Source: Hyphomicrobiales bacterium (GTDB lineage: Bacteria; Pseudomonadota; Alphaproteobacteria; Rhizobiales; JACESI01). From it: 61,421 nt of DNA. Positions 9,759 to 18,680 of the stretch are shown one piece after another (position 1 is the stretch's first letter; every line of letters starts with the position of its first letter). The translations under genes were made by a program, and so were the position numbers. The notes beneath the pieces are model-generated. The model did not search any database, had not been told where the DNA came from, and worked only from the letters and a program-made list of their open reading frames with translations. The stretch covers positions 1 to 61,421 of the forward strand of contig JBDWKL010000048.1 in the NCBI GenBank assembly GCA_039973685.1. The letters are read 5' to 3'.

Positions 9759-10918
9759 TTGGTTTCCTCAAACATTTCACGGCCAATCAACATGCGGCGA
9801 ATTTCGCTTGTGCCTGCACCAATCTCATAAAGCTTCGCATCCCGAAGAAGGCGGCCCGTGGCGTAGTCATTGATGTAACCGTTGCCACCGAGAGCTTGTA
9901 TCGATTCCAGCGCTACCTGCGTTGCTTTTTCAGCCGCATATAAAATACAGCCAGCGGAATCTTTGCGGGTCGTCTCGCCACGGTCACACGCTGCCGCCAC
10001 TGCATAAACATAAGCACGGCACGCATTCATAGTGGTGTACATATCTGCAAGTTTGCCCTGCATTAGTTGGAAGGTGCCGATTGGACGGTCAAACTGCTTG
10101 CGCTCATGCACATAAGGCACAACAATATCCATCGCTGCTGCCATAATGCCAAGCGGACCAGCGGCCAAAACTACGCGCTCATAATCAAGACCGGACATTA
10201 AAATCTCAGCGCCCTGACCTTCTTGGCCCAAGACATTTTCATAAGGCACTTCGCAATTTTCAAACACTAGCTCACAAGTATTGGAACCGCGCATACCAAG
10301 CTTGTCGAGTTTTTGCGCGGTCGAGAAACCAGCCATATCTTTCTCAATCAAGAAGGCCGTGATGCCCTTTGATTTCGCATCCATATCTGTCTTGGCGTAG
10401 ACGATGAGGGTTGAGGCATCAGGACCATTTGTGATCCACATTTTGTTGCCAGAAAGGACATATTTGTCGTTTCGCTTTTCAGCCTTCAAGCGCATCGAAA
10501 CCACATCGGAACCTGCCCCTGGCTCAGACATGGCAAGTGAGCCAACATGCTCGCCCGAAATTAGCTTCGGCAAATATTTGGCCTTTTGTTCCGAAGTGCC
10601 CCAGCGGGTCAATTGGTTCACACAAAGGTTGGAATGGGCGCCATAAGAAAGACCAACGGAAGCAGATGCGCGGCTGATTTCTTCAATCGCCACTGCATGA
10701 GCAAGATACCCCATGCCCACACCGCCATCTTCTTCAGGCACCGTGATGCCGAGCAAACCAAGGGCGCCAAACTTCTCCCAAAGGTCGCTTGGAAATTCGT
10801 TGGTCTCGTCAATTTCTTGCGCGCGCGGTGCAATCTCATCTGCTGCAAATTTTTGCACCATATCGCGCAGCGCATCGATTTCTTCGCCAAGACCAAAATT
10901 CATACCAGCGTTAAACAT
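9755..10918 (-). CDS. liuA: Isovaleryl-CoA dehydrogenase
   Basis: An FAD-dependent acyl-CoA dehydrogenase of 387 residues that oxidises isovaleryl-CoA to 3-methylcrotonyl-CoA and passes electrons to electron-transfer flavoprotein. Family segments seen are [11 protein letters not shown] in the form [25 protein letters not shown] and, near the C-terminus, [12 protein letters not shown] and [18 protein letters not shown] catalytic glutamate in the middle region ([12 protein letters not shown]) fits the isovaleryl-CoA branch. Its ATG overlaps the tetR stop as TGATG, so it is coupled to its regulator gene. First enzyme of the operon. Confidence 0.94.
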   Translation of the reverse strand: MFNAGMNFGLGEEIDALRDMVQKFAADEIAPRAQEIDETNEFPSDLWEKFGALGLLGITVPEEDGGVGMGYLAHAVAIEEISRASASVGLSYGAHSNLCVNQLTRWGTSEQKAKYLPKLISGEHVGSLAMSEPGAGSDVVSMRLKAEKRNDKYVLSGNKMWITNGPDASTLIVYAKTDMDAKSKGITAFLIEKDMAGFSTAQKLDKLGMRGSNTCELVFENCEVPYENVLGQEGQGAEILMSGLDYERVVLAAGPLGIMAAAMDIVVPYVHERKQFDRPIGTFQLMQGKLADMYTTMNACRAYVYAVAAACDRGETTRKDSAGCILYAAEKATQVALESIQALGGNGYINDYATGRLLRDAKLYEIGAGTSEIRRMLIGREMFEETK

Positions 10919-11544
10919 CAGCTCGCCTTCTCAGTTAAAACAGGGGTTTCTTGCTCGCAGCAAATAGAGCGCATTGCTAAGGCGAGATAAATTTCTTCGA
11001 TTTCATTTACATCCAAACGACCAGCCGGTTTATACCAAGCCGTCACACCCGTCAGCATAGCAATCAACGCCATCGCGCTTACATGTGGGTCAGTGATAAG
11101 GAAATCACCCTGATCCCGACCCTGCTTAAGAGTATCGCGGATATCATATTCATACCGCTTCCGTAGCGCTTCAACCTTATTGAAATTCTCCGGCTCAAGG
11201 CTTCTAAGTTCCATGAATGATGTGAAAACACCATTGTGCCGTGTCATATGATAACGAACGTGGAATCGGACAAAGGCCTCAATTTTCTCAATAGGCGAAT
11301 TGACGCCCGCACAAGCATCATCCCATGCGGCCAGCAATTCTTGCATATGGTCCAGCATGATCCGCGCAAGCACCTCTTGCTTAGTTGCGAAGTGGTTGTA
11401 GAGAGCGCCCACTTGAATACCAACTTCTTGCGCAATCGAACGCATGGATACAGCCGCATAACCGCGCTCAGCAAAAAGCGCTAGCGCAGCCGTTGTGATT
11501 GCTTTGTTGGTTTTTTCACCGGATGAACCAGCAGTTCGTGCCAT
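10918..11544 (-). CDS. TetR/AcrR family regulator of the leucine degradation operon
   Basis: A TetR-type repressor of 208 residues. The N-terminal helix-turn-helix spans roughly residues 15-60 and includes [17 protein letters not shown] and [16 protein letters not shown]. The rest is an all-helical ligand domain. It is the first gene of the operon and is coupled to the isovaleryl-CoA dehydrogenase gene. A perfect 11-base inverted repeat sits in its own promoter 14 bases upstream of the start, so autoregulation and control of the whole operon are likely. The inducer may be an acyl-CoA of the pathway, but that is inference. In other proteobacteria such operons are often run by the MerR-type LiuR instead. 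Confidence 0.88.
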   Translation of the reverse strand: MARTAGSSGEKTNKAITTAALALFAERGYAAVSMRSIAQEVGIQVGALYNHFATKQEVLARIMLDHMQELLAAWDDACAGVNSPIEKIEAFVRFHVRYHMTRHNGVFTSFMELRSLEPENFNKVEALRKRYEYDIRDTLKQGRDQGDFLITDPHVSAMALIAMLTGVTAWYKPAGRLDVNEIEEIYLALAMRSICCEQETPVLTEKAS

Positions 11545-11557
11545 ATTCTTGATACCA

Positions 11558-11583
11558 ATTAAATGAACGTTTGTTCATTTAAT
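11558..11583. promoter_or_regulatory. Perfect palindromic operator for the TetR regulator
   Basis: Arms ATTAAATGAAC and GTTCATTTAAT are exact reverse complements around the 4-base spacer GTTT, centred 26 bases before the tetR start. Size and symmetry fit a TetR-family operator. It covers the predicted -10 element, so binding would block transcription of the operon. Confidence 0.75.
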
Positions 11584-11605
11584 ATATCATCGATGTTGGG
11601 GTCAA
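11577..11605 (-). promoter_or_regulatory. Predicted promoter of the tetR-liu operon
   Basis: On the minus strand a -35-like TTGACC (11600-11605) is followed after 17 bases by a -10-like TTAAAT (11577-11582). The -10 lies inside the right arm of the palindrome. Predicted by eye from sigma-70-like spacing. Confidence 0.5.
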
Positions 11606-11610
11606 GACTA

Positions 11611-11637
11611 TTTTAGCAAATATCCGTTTTGCTAAAA
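11611..11637. repeat. 10-base inverted repeat between the Rieske operon end and the tetR promoter
   Basis: TTTTAGCAAA and TTTGCTAAAA are perfect complements around a 7-base loop. It lies 35 bases past the stop of the small gene ending at 11672 and 6 bases upstream of the tetR -35. It may be a transcription end for the Rieske operon, although no T-run follows, or a second regulator site. Confidence 0.4.
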
Positions 11638-11671
11638 CTAGCTGACTTCACTGCTTTTATCGGTGATATCG

Positions 11672-11914
11672 CTACCGATCCCGACCATAATTCACAAGCC
11701 GTGCTTTGAGTTGCTCAGCTTGTGGCGCGCCCTGCTCCAGTGCGAAAACATAGGCATGGGTGAAATAGAAGCAGGCCCCCATTTCATCGCCTGTTTTCTC
11801 ATGAGCAAATCCTGCTTGCTCATAAAGCGCAATCAATGCCTCTTTATCATCGCGGCTATGGGCGTCGATCAACGCACCATCAAGCCAGTTTTTGCCTGCT
11901 GCCTCACCCATCAT
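11672..11914 (-). CDS. Small conserved-looking protein coupled to the Rieske oxygenase
   Basis: An 80-residue soluble protein that I do not recognise by name. It reads as two helical hairpins rich in Ala and Glu (DKEALIALYEQAGFAHEK, GACFYFTHAYVFALEQG), similar in style to a single tetratricopeptide-like unit. Its ATG overlaps the stop of the Rieske gene by 4 bases, which is the main reason to believe it is real. It may be a small accessory factor for the oxygenase, but no function can be assigned. Confidence 0.6.
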   Translation of the reverse strand: MMGEAAGKNWLDGALIDAHSRDDKEALIALYEQAGFAHEKTGDEMGACFYFTHAYVFALEQGAPQAEQLKARLVNYGRDR

Positions 11915-13095
11915 TCTTGCTCAGCTTTTTGCGCGCGCAAATCATTGACGTGGCTTGCGATCCAATGGTGGAATATATGGGTTGGAGTATCCATCACTGG
12001 TGAAAATTTCCCACCATCAAACAATCCACCGCGCCGTCCTTTTTGCATACCCTCAACCACGAATACATCTTCGACAAAAACTTCTTTCCAAAAAGCTGCA
12101 TTCTTTTCAAGCAAAGGCAAATAACTCTCATCCAGAGGTTGGCTGTAATAAAGCTCAATATGCTCCACGGTTTGATCAATCGCCTTTGGCTCAAGCACAA
12201 TCGCATAAGCATGGTCGCGGTGAACGCCGAATAAAACGTTAGGGAAAAACGAAATATATTCGGCACTCGTATCCCATTTTTCTGAGAGATTTTCAAAATC
12301 TGGGAAGGTCTCAGAACCATCCAATTTAAGCTGCTGATAAACAAGCGTGCCCTGCCCTGAATACGCCCCCGGCTCCTCAATATTATAATGATCTTCCAAA
12401 CGAGAATAAGAATTCAACCCTGGATGGATCCACGGCAGGTGATAACTCTCGCAGTAGTTTTCAACCGCGAGTTTCCAGTTGGTTTTAACATCCAGTTTAA
12501 AAGAACTCGACGCCCCGCCATGATAAATTGGTTGGTCGAACTCTTTCCAGCGCTGCATCACGTCACTGGCGTATTCTTCAAACTCTGGCGCATCGCCTGA
12601 GATATTCACAAAGACCACATCGCGCCAAATATAAGAGCGCACTTCCAAAAGGCCGAGATCATCGCGTCTAATTTCATCATGGGCATTATTGCCCGGTCCA
12701 CCAACGTGAGGTGTGGCTTTTAACTCGCCAGCCAGCGAATAGCACCACGAGTGATAAGGGCAACGGATCGCTCCCGTGATGTTCTTAGCGTCTTCCACCA
12801 AAATCATCCCGCGATGACGGCAAACATTTTGAAAAACCCGCACGCTCCCGTCTTGGTCGCGGGCTAATAAAAGGGGCTGTCCAAGAAAGTCGATCGGTTT
12901 AACATCACCTGCATTGGGCACATCTTTGCCAAAGCCAATGCCAGACCAGTTGTTCAATAAAACGGCTTTGCTCTCTTCCGCGAAAACGGCGTCATCAATA
13001 TAATGTTCATTCGGAAGCCCACGCGCGGTTTCAACAGGGCGCATAACGGCTTCAAGGGATGGTGATGGTGTTGTCGGCTTTGAATGGATCGTCAT
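11911..13095 (-). CDS. Rieske non-heme iron oxygenase, alpha subunit
   Basis: A ring-hydroxylating-type oxygenase of 394 residues. The N-terminal Rieske domain binds a 2Fe-2S cluster through CRHRG and CPYHSWC. The C-terminal domain has the mononuclear iron site in NWKLAVENYCESYHLPWIHP, with the bridging Asn/Glu and the two iron histidines. Substrates of this broad family include aromatics and quaternary amines such as glycine betaine, and I cannot choose among them. The ATG at 13095 has a GGGAG ribosome binding site 8 bases away; a longer frame to 13131 lacks one. No reductase or ferredoxin gene is nearby, so electrons must come from elsewhere. Confidence 0.85.
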   Translation of the reverse strand: MTIHSKPTTPSPSLEAVMRPVETARGLPNEHYIDDAVFAEESKAVLLNNWSGIGFGKDVPNAGDVKPIDFLGQPLLLARDQDGSVRVFQNVCRHRGMILVEDAKNITGAIRCPYHSWCYSLAGELKATPHVGGPGNNAHDEIRRDDLGLLEVRSYIWRDVVFVNISGDAPEFEEYASDVMQRWKEFDQPIYHGGASSSFKLDVKTNWKLAVENYCESYHLPWIHPGLNSYSRLEDHYNIEEPGAYSGQGTLVYQQLKLDGSETFPDFENLSEKWDTSAEYISFFPNVLFGVHRDHAYAIVLEPKAIDQTVEHIELYYSQPLDESYLPLLEKNAAFWKEVFVEDVFVVEGMQKGRRGGLFDGGKFSPVMDTPTHIFHHWIASHVNDLRAQKAEQE

Positions 13096-13259
13096 CAGGC
13101 AAGCTCCCACTACAAACATTTGAGTAAGCATGCCGCGCTTTAACTGCTAACGGTCGATTGTTTGCGACATGGTTGCGAGCTGGAGCGTCAGATTTTAGCC
13201 CTTGAAACCTAGCAAAACCATATCCAAACTAGGGGAATAATATTGAAAGAGGTTTCCAT

Positions 13260-13742
13260 ATGTTATTTTCAAACAAGCAAACACGTCGCATATTGACGAC
13301 ATTTACGCTGAGCGCTGCCACTTTATTCGCCGCATCAAACTTTGCTCAAGCAAACAAGCTTCTGCCGCTCGATACTTACAAGCAAATGCTCAATGCCAGC
13401 ATCAACAATGGTTGGGTTGCGTTCAGAAATTATAACGGCAAACAGCATGTCTATTTAACCCAGCTTCAAACCTTGCGCTGCCACATTAAAGAAGTGCGCG
13501 TGTCTTTTAATTCCACAGCGCTTGACAATCGCTTGGCACTGCTGCCTTGCAATCCAGATAATCCGTTCGCCATTCCGTCAACGCCGGATGCTAATAAATT
13601 TCTTTATGTGACCTTCGCGCCTGGCACCGTTGCAACAACGGCTGTTCAAGTAACGTGGGGGGATGACACCAAAAGCGAAATCGTTCAATTCCGCCCTTGC
13701 AATGATGTCGGCGAGCAAACCTGCGCGGTTAAGTTGGATTAG
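13260..13742 (+). CDS. Secreted protein of unknown function with four cysteines
   Basis: A 160-residue protein with a clear signal peptide (basic start, hydrophobic stretch, cleavage likely after SNFAQA). The mature part of about 130 residues carries four cysteines, in LRCHI, LLPCNPD, FRPCND and EQTCAV, which could form two disulfides in the periplasm. It looks beta-rich. A GAAAGAGG ribosome binding site precedes the ATG. It stands alone: the neighbours are on the other strand, and it overlaps the end of tdh by 4 bases. I do not recognise the family. Confidence 0.72.
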   Translation: MLFSNKQTRRILTTFTLSAATLFAASNFAQANKLLPLDTYKQMLNASINNGWVAFRNYNGKQHVYLTQLQTLRCHIKEVRVSFNSTALDNRLALLPCNPDNPFAIPSTPDANKFLYVTFAPGTVATTAVQVTWGDDTKSEIVQFRPCNDVGEQTCAVKLD

Positions 13743-14776
13743 CGCCAATTCAGCACGACTTTTCCTGATTGGCCAGATTTCATGGCGGCAAAACCTTGCT
13801 CAAAGTCATCAACACTAAAGCGGTGAGTGATGACTTTGGACACGTCTAATCCGTTTTGAAGCATGGCAATCATTTTGTACCAAGTTTCAAAAATTTCGCG
13901 GCCATAAATGCCTTTTAGCGTAATCGCCTTAAACACAATCCGGCTCCAATCGACGGGGCTTTTTCCCGGTGGAATACCGAGCATTGCAATGCGTCCGCCC
14001 ATCACCATCGATTCAACCATTTGATCAAGGGCTACCTGATTGCCTGACATCTCAAGCCCAACATCAAAGCCTTGCATAATGTTCAATTGCGCTTGGATGT
14101 CGTTAAGGTCGTCTTTTTTCACATTACAAGGCGTCACATCAGCAACCTTTGTTGCAAGGTCGAGACGGTCTTGATTGAGATCAGTGATCACCACGTTGCG
14201 CGCACCTGCATGTCTCGCGACTGCTGCCGCCATAATGCCGATGGGTCCAGCACCTGTAATCAACACATCCTCACCCACCAGATCAAACGATAGGGCTGTA
14301 TGAACAGCATTGCCCAAGGGATCGAGAATGGCACCGATGTCGTCGCTAATTTCATCAGGCAAAGGCACCACGTTAAAAGCGGGCAGGCATAGATATTCTG
14401 CAAAAGCACCTTGTTCATTCACACCAATACCGCGCGTTTCGGGATCAAGGTGGAATTTACCGGCGCGGCTTTGGCGGGATTGCGTGCCGATCAGATGACC
14501 TTCACCACTGCACCGTTGCCCAAGTACCAAGCCTTCAACATTGCGCCCAAGCTCGACAATTTCACCCGCAAATTCATGACCTGTAATCAGCGGCACGGGT
14601 ACAGTTTTTTGCGCCCAATCATCCCAGTTCCAGATATGAATATCGGTGCCACAAATGCCTGTCTTGTTGATGCGGATCAGCACATCATCTGGCCCGATTT
14701 CAGGAACAGGCGCAGTTTGCATCCAAAGCCCTTCACGGGCGTGGAGTTTAGCAAGCGCTTTCATCTCATTGGTCAT
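13739..14776 (-). CDS. tdh: L-threonine 3-dehydrogenase
   Basis: A zinc-dependent medium-chain dehydrogenase of 345 residues that oxidises L-threonine to 2-amino-3-oxobutyrate with NAD. The catalytic zinc site is in [13 protein letters not shown] and [10 protein letters not shown], and the NAD-binding motif is [20 protein letters not shown]. The structural-zinc cysteine cluster of many relatives is replaced here: the region [20 protein letters not shown] has only one Cys. This is the usual length for Tdh. The gene overlaps kbl by 4 bases; together they turn threonine into glycine and acetyl-CoA. Confidence 0.93.
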   Translation of the reverse strand: MTNEMKALAKLHAREGLWMQTAPVPEIGPDDVLIRINKTGICGTDIHIWNWDDWAQKTVPVPLITGHEFAGEIVELGRNVEGLVLGQRCSGEGHLIGTQSRQSRAGKFHLDPETRGIGVNEQGAFAEYLCLPAFNVVPLPDEISDDIGAILDPLGNAVHTALSFDLVGEDVLITGAGPIGIMAAAVARHAGARNVVITDLNQDRLDLATKVADVTPCNVKKDDLNDIQAQLNIMQGFDVGLEMSGNQVALDQMVESMVMGGRIAMLGIPPGKSPVDWSRIVFKAITLKGIYGREIFETWYKMIAMLQNGLDVSKVITHRFSVDDFEQGFAAMKSGQSGKVVLNWR

Positions 14777-15960
14777 GCCAAAACTCCCACCGCTTTACCT
14801 GCGATTTCAAAAGCGGATAACGCACGATCCAAATCATCTTTAGTAAGGGCTGCATTCATCTGAGTTCGGATGCGGGCTTGTCCGCGTGGGACGACAGGGA
14901 AAAAGAAACCACTGACATAAACGCCTTCGTCAAAAAGTCGAGCTGCCATATCTTGCGCCAAATGAGCTTCACCGAGCATGACGGGGATGATGGGATGTTC
15001 GCCCGCTAAAAGCTCAAAACCTAAACCCTCAAGACCCGCTCGCCAGTAAGCGGCATTATCAAAAAGCTGAGCACGCAACGCATCACCCTCCTCAACCAAG
15101 CGGATGGCTTCAATACCAGCCGCAACGATGGCGGGCGGTAGTGAATTTGAAAACAGATAAGGCCGTGCTCGCTGTCTTAGAAGATCAATGACAGATTGCG
15201 GGCCAGCAATATACCCACCGATTGAACCGCCGAGCGCCTTGCCAAGTGTTCCCGTCAAAATATCAACATCGACACCAAAGTGCTGAGGCGTACCCTGCCC
15301 CTTTGGCCCCATGAACCCTGTCGCATGACAATCATCAACCATAACGAGGGCATCATATTTTTCAGCGAGTTTTGTGATTTCAGGCAGGTTCGCAAGATAG
15401 CCATCCATGCTGAAAACGCCATCGGTTGCGATCATAATGAAACGCGCACCATCGGCTTTTGCAGTCTTCAATTTTTCTTCTAAATCCGACATATCGGAAT
15501 TGGCATAGCGATAGCGTTTCGCCTTACAAAGACGGATACCATCAATAATGGAGGCGTGATTTAAGGCATCCGAAATTATCGCATCTTCAGGCCCAAGCAG
15601 CGGTTCAAACAAACCACCATTTGCATCAAAGCAGGCGGCGAATAAGATTGAATCGTCTTTTCCCAAAAACTGAGCAAGTCGCTTTTCAAGATCGCGGTGC
15701 AAATCTTGCGTGCCACAAATAAACCGCACAGACGCCATGCCAAACCCATTGCTATCCATCGCGGTTTTGGCAGCCGTTATAAGGTCTGGATGATTGGCTA
15801 GCCCAAGATAATTATTCGCACATAAATTGATGACGGGCTTACCGTTCGCCGTAATTTTGCCGCCTTGTGGCGACGTAATGAGGCGCTCGCGCTTTGTTAG
15901 CTGCTCTGCTTCAATTTGAGCGAGCGTATCATCCATGTGGGATAAGAATGCATGGGTCAT
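14773..15960 (-). CDS. kbl: Glycine C-acetyltransferase (2-amino-3-ketobutyrate CoA ligase)
   Basis: A PLP enzyme of the alpha-oxoamine synthase family, 395 residues. It splits 2-amino-3-oxobutyrate with CoA into glycine and acetyl-CoA. Seen are [12 protein letters not shown] near the N-terminus, [12 protein letters not shown] with the PLP-ring Asp/His, and the PLP lysine in [15 protein letters not shown]. The ATG at 15960 has an AAGGAGA ribosome binding site; the longer frame to 16008 adds a hydrophobic tail not usual in the family. First gene of kbl-tdh, with regulator-type repeats in its promoter. Confidence 0.95.
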   Translation of the reverse strand: MTHAFLSHMDDTLAQIEAEQLTKRERLITSPQGGKITANGKPVINLCANNYLGLANHPDLITAAKTAMDSNGFGMASVRFICGTQDLHRDLEKRLAQFLGKDDSILFAACFDANGGLFEPLLGPEDAIISDALNHASIIDGIRLCKAKRYRYANSDMSDLEEKLKTAKADGARFIMIATDGVFSMDGYLANLPEITKLAEKYDALVMVDDCHATGFMGPKGQGTPQHFGVDVDILTGTLGKALGGSIGGYIAGPQSVIDLLRQRARPYLFSNSLPPAIVAAGIEAIRLVEEGDALRAQLFDNAAYWRAGLEGLGFELLAGEHPIIPVMLGEAHLAQDMAARLFDEGVYVSGFFFPVVPRGQARIRTQMNAALTKDDLDRALSAFEIAGKAVGVLA

Positions 15961-15987
15961 GGCAATCTCCTTTTCAAAGAAGATTGC

Positions 15988-16055
15988 ATAACGGATAAAA
16001 ATCCGCAATAGTAGAATTATATAAAAACAGAAAAATATCCACTATAATGGATATT
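15988..16055. promoter_or_regulatory. Control region of kbl-tdh with two GGATA-type repeats
   Basis: Two copies of ATAAYGGATA lie at 15988-15997 and 16044-16053, each inside a small inverted repeat: CGGAT/ATCCG with a 4-base gap at 15992-16005, and AATATCC/GGATATT with an 8-base gap at 16034-16055. A minus-strand TATAAT at 16016-16021 sits between them and could be the kbl -10. A third copy lies at the start of the regulator gene just upstream. Confidence 0.6.
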
Positions 16056-16057
16056 AG

Positions 16058-16615
16058 TTATTTTCCACTCACCACTAAAAATGCACGGGCTGGTCCATTT
16101 GCGCTAATTTTATGAGGGACATCGGCTGGATAACGGGCTGTATCACCCTCTAACAAATGATCAACCACGTCACCACTCATCACCGTCAAATTCCCTTCAA
16201 CCACGGTTAAATGCTCCCGTGTGCCCTGAGCATGAGGTTGGCTATCAAGTAGACCGTTTTGGGTGAAGCGAAGATCGTAAACCTCGTGCTGACCGGCCTC
16301 TTCAGGAGGTGACAGAATACGAATTGTGCACCCCGCCCCATGGTTTTCTATGGTCGGCACCGCGCCATTACGCAAAACTTCAATACTGTTTGCAAGGTCA
16401 CCTTCTAAGAGGCCCGAAAAATCAACCTGAAGAGCCTTGGTCAAATTCCACAAAGTAGAAATGGTGGGCGACGATTCCCCGCGCTCAATCTGGCTGACCA
16501 TGCTGCGCGATACACCAGACAATTTAGCCACCGCATCAAGGGACAACCCTTTGGCACGTCTAGCCTCTTTCAAACGAGCAGGCAGTAAGGACAAGATTGC
16601 GTCGGTATTTTCCAT
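16058..16615 (-). CDS. XRE-family transcription regulator with C-terminal cupin domain
   Basis: A 185-residue regulator. The N-terminal helix-turn-helix (about residues 10-65) includes LKEARRAKGLSLDAVAKLSG and SRSMVSQIERGESSPTIST. A cupin barrel follows (about 105-180), with EHLTVVEGNLTVMSGD and YPADVPHKISA, which would bind a small ligand. Such proteins often sit beside amino-acid catabolic genes and control them. It lies directly upstream of kbl-tdh on the same strand, and the same 10-mer occurs at its own start and twice before kbl. Control of threonine breakdown is therefore a good inference. Confidence 0.9.
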   Translation of the reverse strand: MENTDAILSLLPARLKEARRAKGLSLDAVAKLSGVSRSMVSQIERGESSPTISTLWNLTKALQVDFSGLLEGDLANSIEVLRNGAVPTIENHGAGCTIRILSPPEEAGQHEVYDLRFTQNGLLDSQPHAQGTREHLTVVEGNLTVMSGDVVDHLLEGDTARYPADVPHKISANGPARAFLVVSGK

Positions 16616-16616
16616 A

Positions 16617-16626
16617 ATAACGGATA
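16617..16626 (+). promoter_or_regulatory. Third ATAAYGGATA copy at the start of the cupin regulator gene
   Basis: ATAACGGATA, identical to the copy at 15988-15997, lies 1 base upstream of the regulator start codon. With TCC at 16611-16613 it gives TCC-N8-GGA, the same geometry as the site at 16034-16055. Autoregulation is likely. Confidence 0.55.
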
Positions 16627-16650
16627 CTTACAAAATTCAGCCCAACACGG

Positions 16651-17277
16651 TCAAGCAGGATTTAAGCGCGCACGACGTAATTGTGTGGAAGACAATGGCG
16701 AGCGTGGTGCGTGGATGAATGTCCATGCCGGTGCCCTAAAGTTTTTCAAAAGCGCCGCATCTTGCTCATCCAATCGCGTCTGTGCGAATTTACGCGCAAC
16801 CATTGACGCGCGGGATGCAAGCGTGTCACCTGGGCGATCAATCACCGCAATTGGCACGTTATCAACAATCTCTTCCCAGCGCTCCCAGTGATGAAAGTTG
16901 GTGAGGTTGTCTGCCCCCATCAACCAGACAAATCGAACGGTCGGAAAGCGGCTCACCAACTCGCGGACAAGATCGGCTGAATAGGTGACCGAGAGGCTCA
17001 CTTCCAAACCAGAGACTTCAACGCGCGGATGATTGATCAAAGAACGCGAAGCTTCAATGCGTTCTGGCAACGATGGAAGGTCATCATTATCTTTAAGCGG
17101 ATTACCGGGTGAAACCATCCACCAAACACGGTCAAGCTGCAAACGCTTCATGGCCGTCTCAACAACATGCACATGACCTTCGTGCGGCGGGTTGAACGAT
17201 CCGCCAAACAGACCCACCGACATGCCATTTTCTACATGCGGAATTTTCAAATCATCTGGGTGAAAAGGGCGAACCAT
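16651..17277 (-). CDS. nadD: Nicotinate-nucleotide adenylyltransferase
   Basis: A nucleotidyltransferase of 208 residues that makes nicotinic acid adenine dinucleotide from nicotinate mononucleotide and ATP in NAD synthesis. The ATP-binding GGSFNPPHEGHVHV contains the family (T/H)xxH element. WWMVSPGNPLK, MGADNLTNFHHWERW and the C-terminal SPLSSTQLRRA (the ISSTxxR-type motif) complete the signature. It follows proA by 16 bases. In rhizobia nadD is often followed by rsfS and rlmH; here the cupin regulator comes next. Confidence 0.94.
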   Translation of the reverse strand: MVRPFHPDDLKIPHVENGMSVGLFGGSFNPPHEGHVHVVETAMKRLQLDRVWWMVSPGNPLKDNDDLPSLPERIEASRSLINHPRVEVSGLEVSLSVTYSADLVRELVSRFPTVRFVWLMGADNLTNFHHWERWEEIVDNVPIAVIDRPGDTLASRASMVARKFAQTRLDEQDAALLKNFRAPAWTFIHAPRSPLSSTQLRRARLNPA

Positions 17278-17293
17278 ATTATACCGCGCAAGC

Positions 17294-18592
17294 CTACGTG
17301 CGCGTTTGTCCTTTGCCGCGCACGCGATAATTGAAGCTGGTCAATTGCTCAACACCAACGGGACCACGCGCATGCATTTTACCTGTCGCAATACCAATCT
17401 CAGCACCCATACCAAACTCGCCACCATCAGCAAATTGGGTTGAGGCATTGTGGAGCAAAATTGCTGAATCAACTTCATTGAAAAAGCGCTCAGCAACGTC
17501 TGCATCTTCACAAATCACAGCTTCGGTATGGCTCGATGAATAGTCGGAAATATGATCAAGCGCGGCATCAAGCCCATCCACGATACGAACAGATAAAATG
17601 GCATCCAAATATTCTGTGCGCCAATCTTCCTCTGTCGCTGGGATCATCCCTTCAATCAAAGCACGGGCCGCTTCATCACCGCGCAATTCGCATCCGCGTT
17701 CGCGAAGGCTCGCTGCAATCGATGGAAGATGAGTATCAGCAACAGCGCGATCGACAAGAAGCGTTTCAACAGAACCACAAATACCCGTGCGTCGCATTTT
17801 AGCGTTGGCAACAATCTCAACGCTCATATCCAAGGCAGCACTTTGATCAACATAGATATGACAAAGCCCTTCGAGGTGGGCAAAAACCGGCACGCGCGCT
17901 TCGCTTTGAACACGCCCTACCAAGCTCTTGCCACCGCGCGGCACAATCACATCAACACAGCCGTCCAGTCCAGTTAACATTGCGCCAACGGCAGCGCGGT
18001 CTGTGGTGGGAATATTCTGGATCGCATGCTCTGGAAGCTCGGCAGCCTTCAAGCCTTCCACCAAACAAGCATGAATAGCGCGGGCAGAATGATAGCTATC
18101 TGAGCCACCGCGCAAGATCACCGCATTGCCCGCCTTCAAACACAAAGCACCTGCATCTGCCGTTACATTAGGGCGGCTTTCAAAGATAACGCCAATCACA
18201 CCAAGCGGCGTTCTAACACGGCTAATTTCCAAACCGTTCGGACGGTCCCATTCTGAAATCGCTTCGCCCACAGGGTCGTTCAGGCCGCGAATATCATCTA
18301 AGCCTTTAGCAATGGCAGCAATACGATCAGGCGTGAGTTTTAAGCGGTCAAGCATAGCAGCGCTAAGACCCTTCGCCTCACCCGCCTGCATATCAAGTGC
18401 GTTGGCCGCCAAGATATCATCGGTTGCCTTTAAAAGTTCGCGACTGGCCACTTCCAACGCTTTGTCTTTTTGCGCGCTCGGAGCCTTCGCAACGATACGG
18501 GCAGACGCTTTCGCCTGCTTGCCAATAGCAGCCATCAATGTGGCGACATCAGTGTCATCGTTGGAGGCCATTTCCAAAGCGTGGCTGGTCAT
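17294..18592 (-). CDS. proA: Gamma-glutamyl phosphate reductase
   Basis: The second enzyme of proline synthesis, 432 residues. It reduces gamma-glutamyl phosphate to glutamate semialdehyde with NADPH. It has the aldehyde dehydrogenase fold with [19 protein letters not shown], the [15 protein letters not shown] loop, and the catalytic cysteine in [35 protein letters not shown] is the conserved C-terminal region. Its partner proB is about 10 kb away on the other strand, although the two are normally adjacent in rhizobia. Confidence 0.96.
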   Translation of the reverse strand: MTSHALEMASNDDTDVATLMAAIGKQAKASARIVAKAPSAQKDKALEVASRELLKATDDILAANALDMQAGEAKGLSAAMLDRLKLTPDRIAAIAKGLDDIRGLNDPVGEAISEWDRPNGLEISRVRTPLGVIGVIFESRPNVTADAGALCLKAGNAVILRGGSDSYHSARAIHACLVEGLKAAELPEHAIQNIPTTDRAAVGAMLTGLDGCVDVIVPRGGKSLVGRVQSEARVPVFAHLEGLCHIYVDQSAALDMSVEIVANAKMRRTGICGSVETLLVDRAVADTHLPSIAASLRERGCELRGDEAARALIEGMIPATEEDWRTEYLDAILSVRIVDGLDAALDHISDYSSSHTEAVICEDADVAERFFNEVDSAILLHNASTQFADGGEFGMGAEIGIATGKMHARGPVGVEQLTSFNYRVRGKGQTRT

Positions 18593-18680
18593 TTTCTTCG
18601 TTCCTAAAAAAGCTGTTGAGGCTTAAATAAAGGAACACTCCCTGCTTGTCACGCCAACGCCGATTAAAAACCAACGATGT

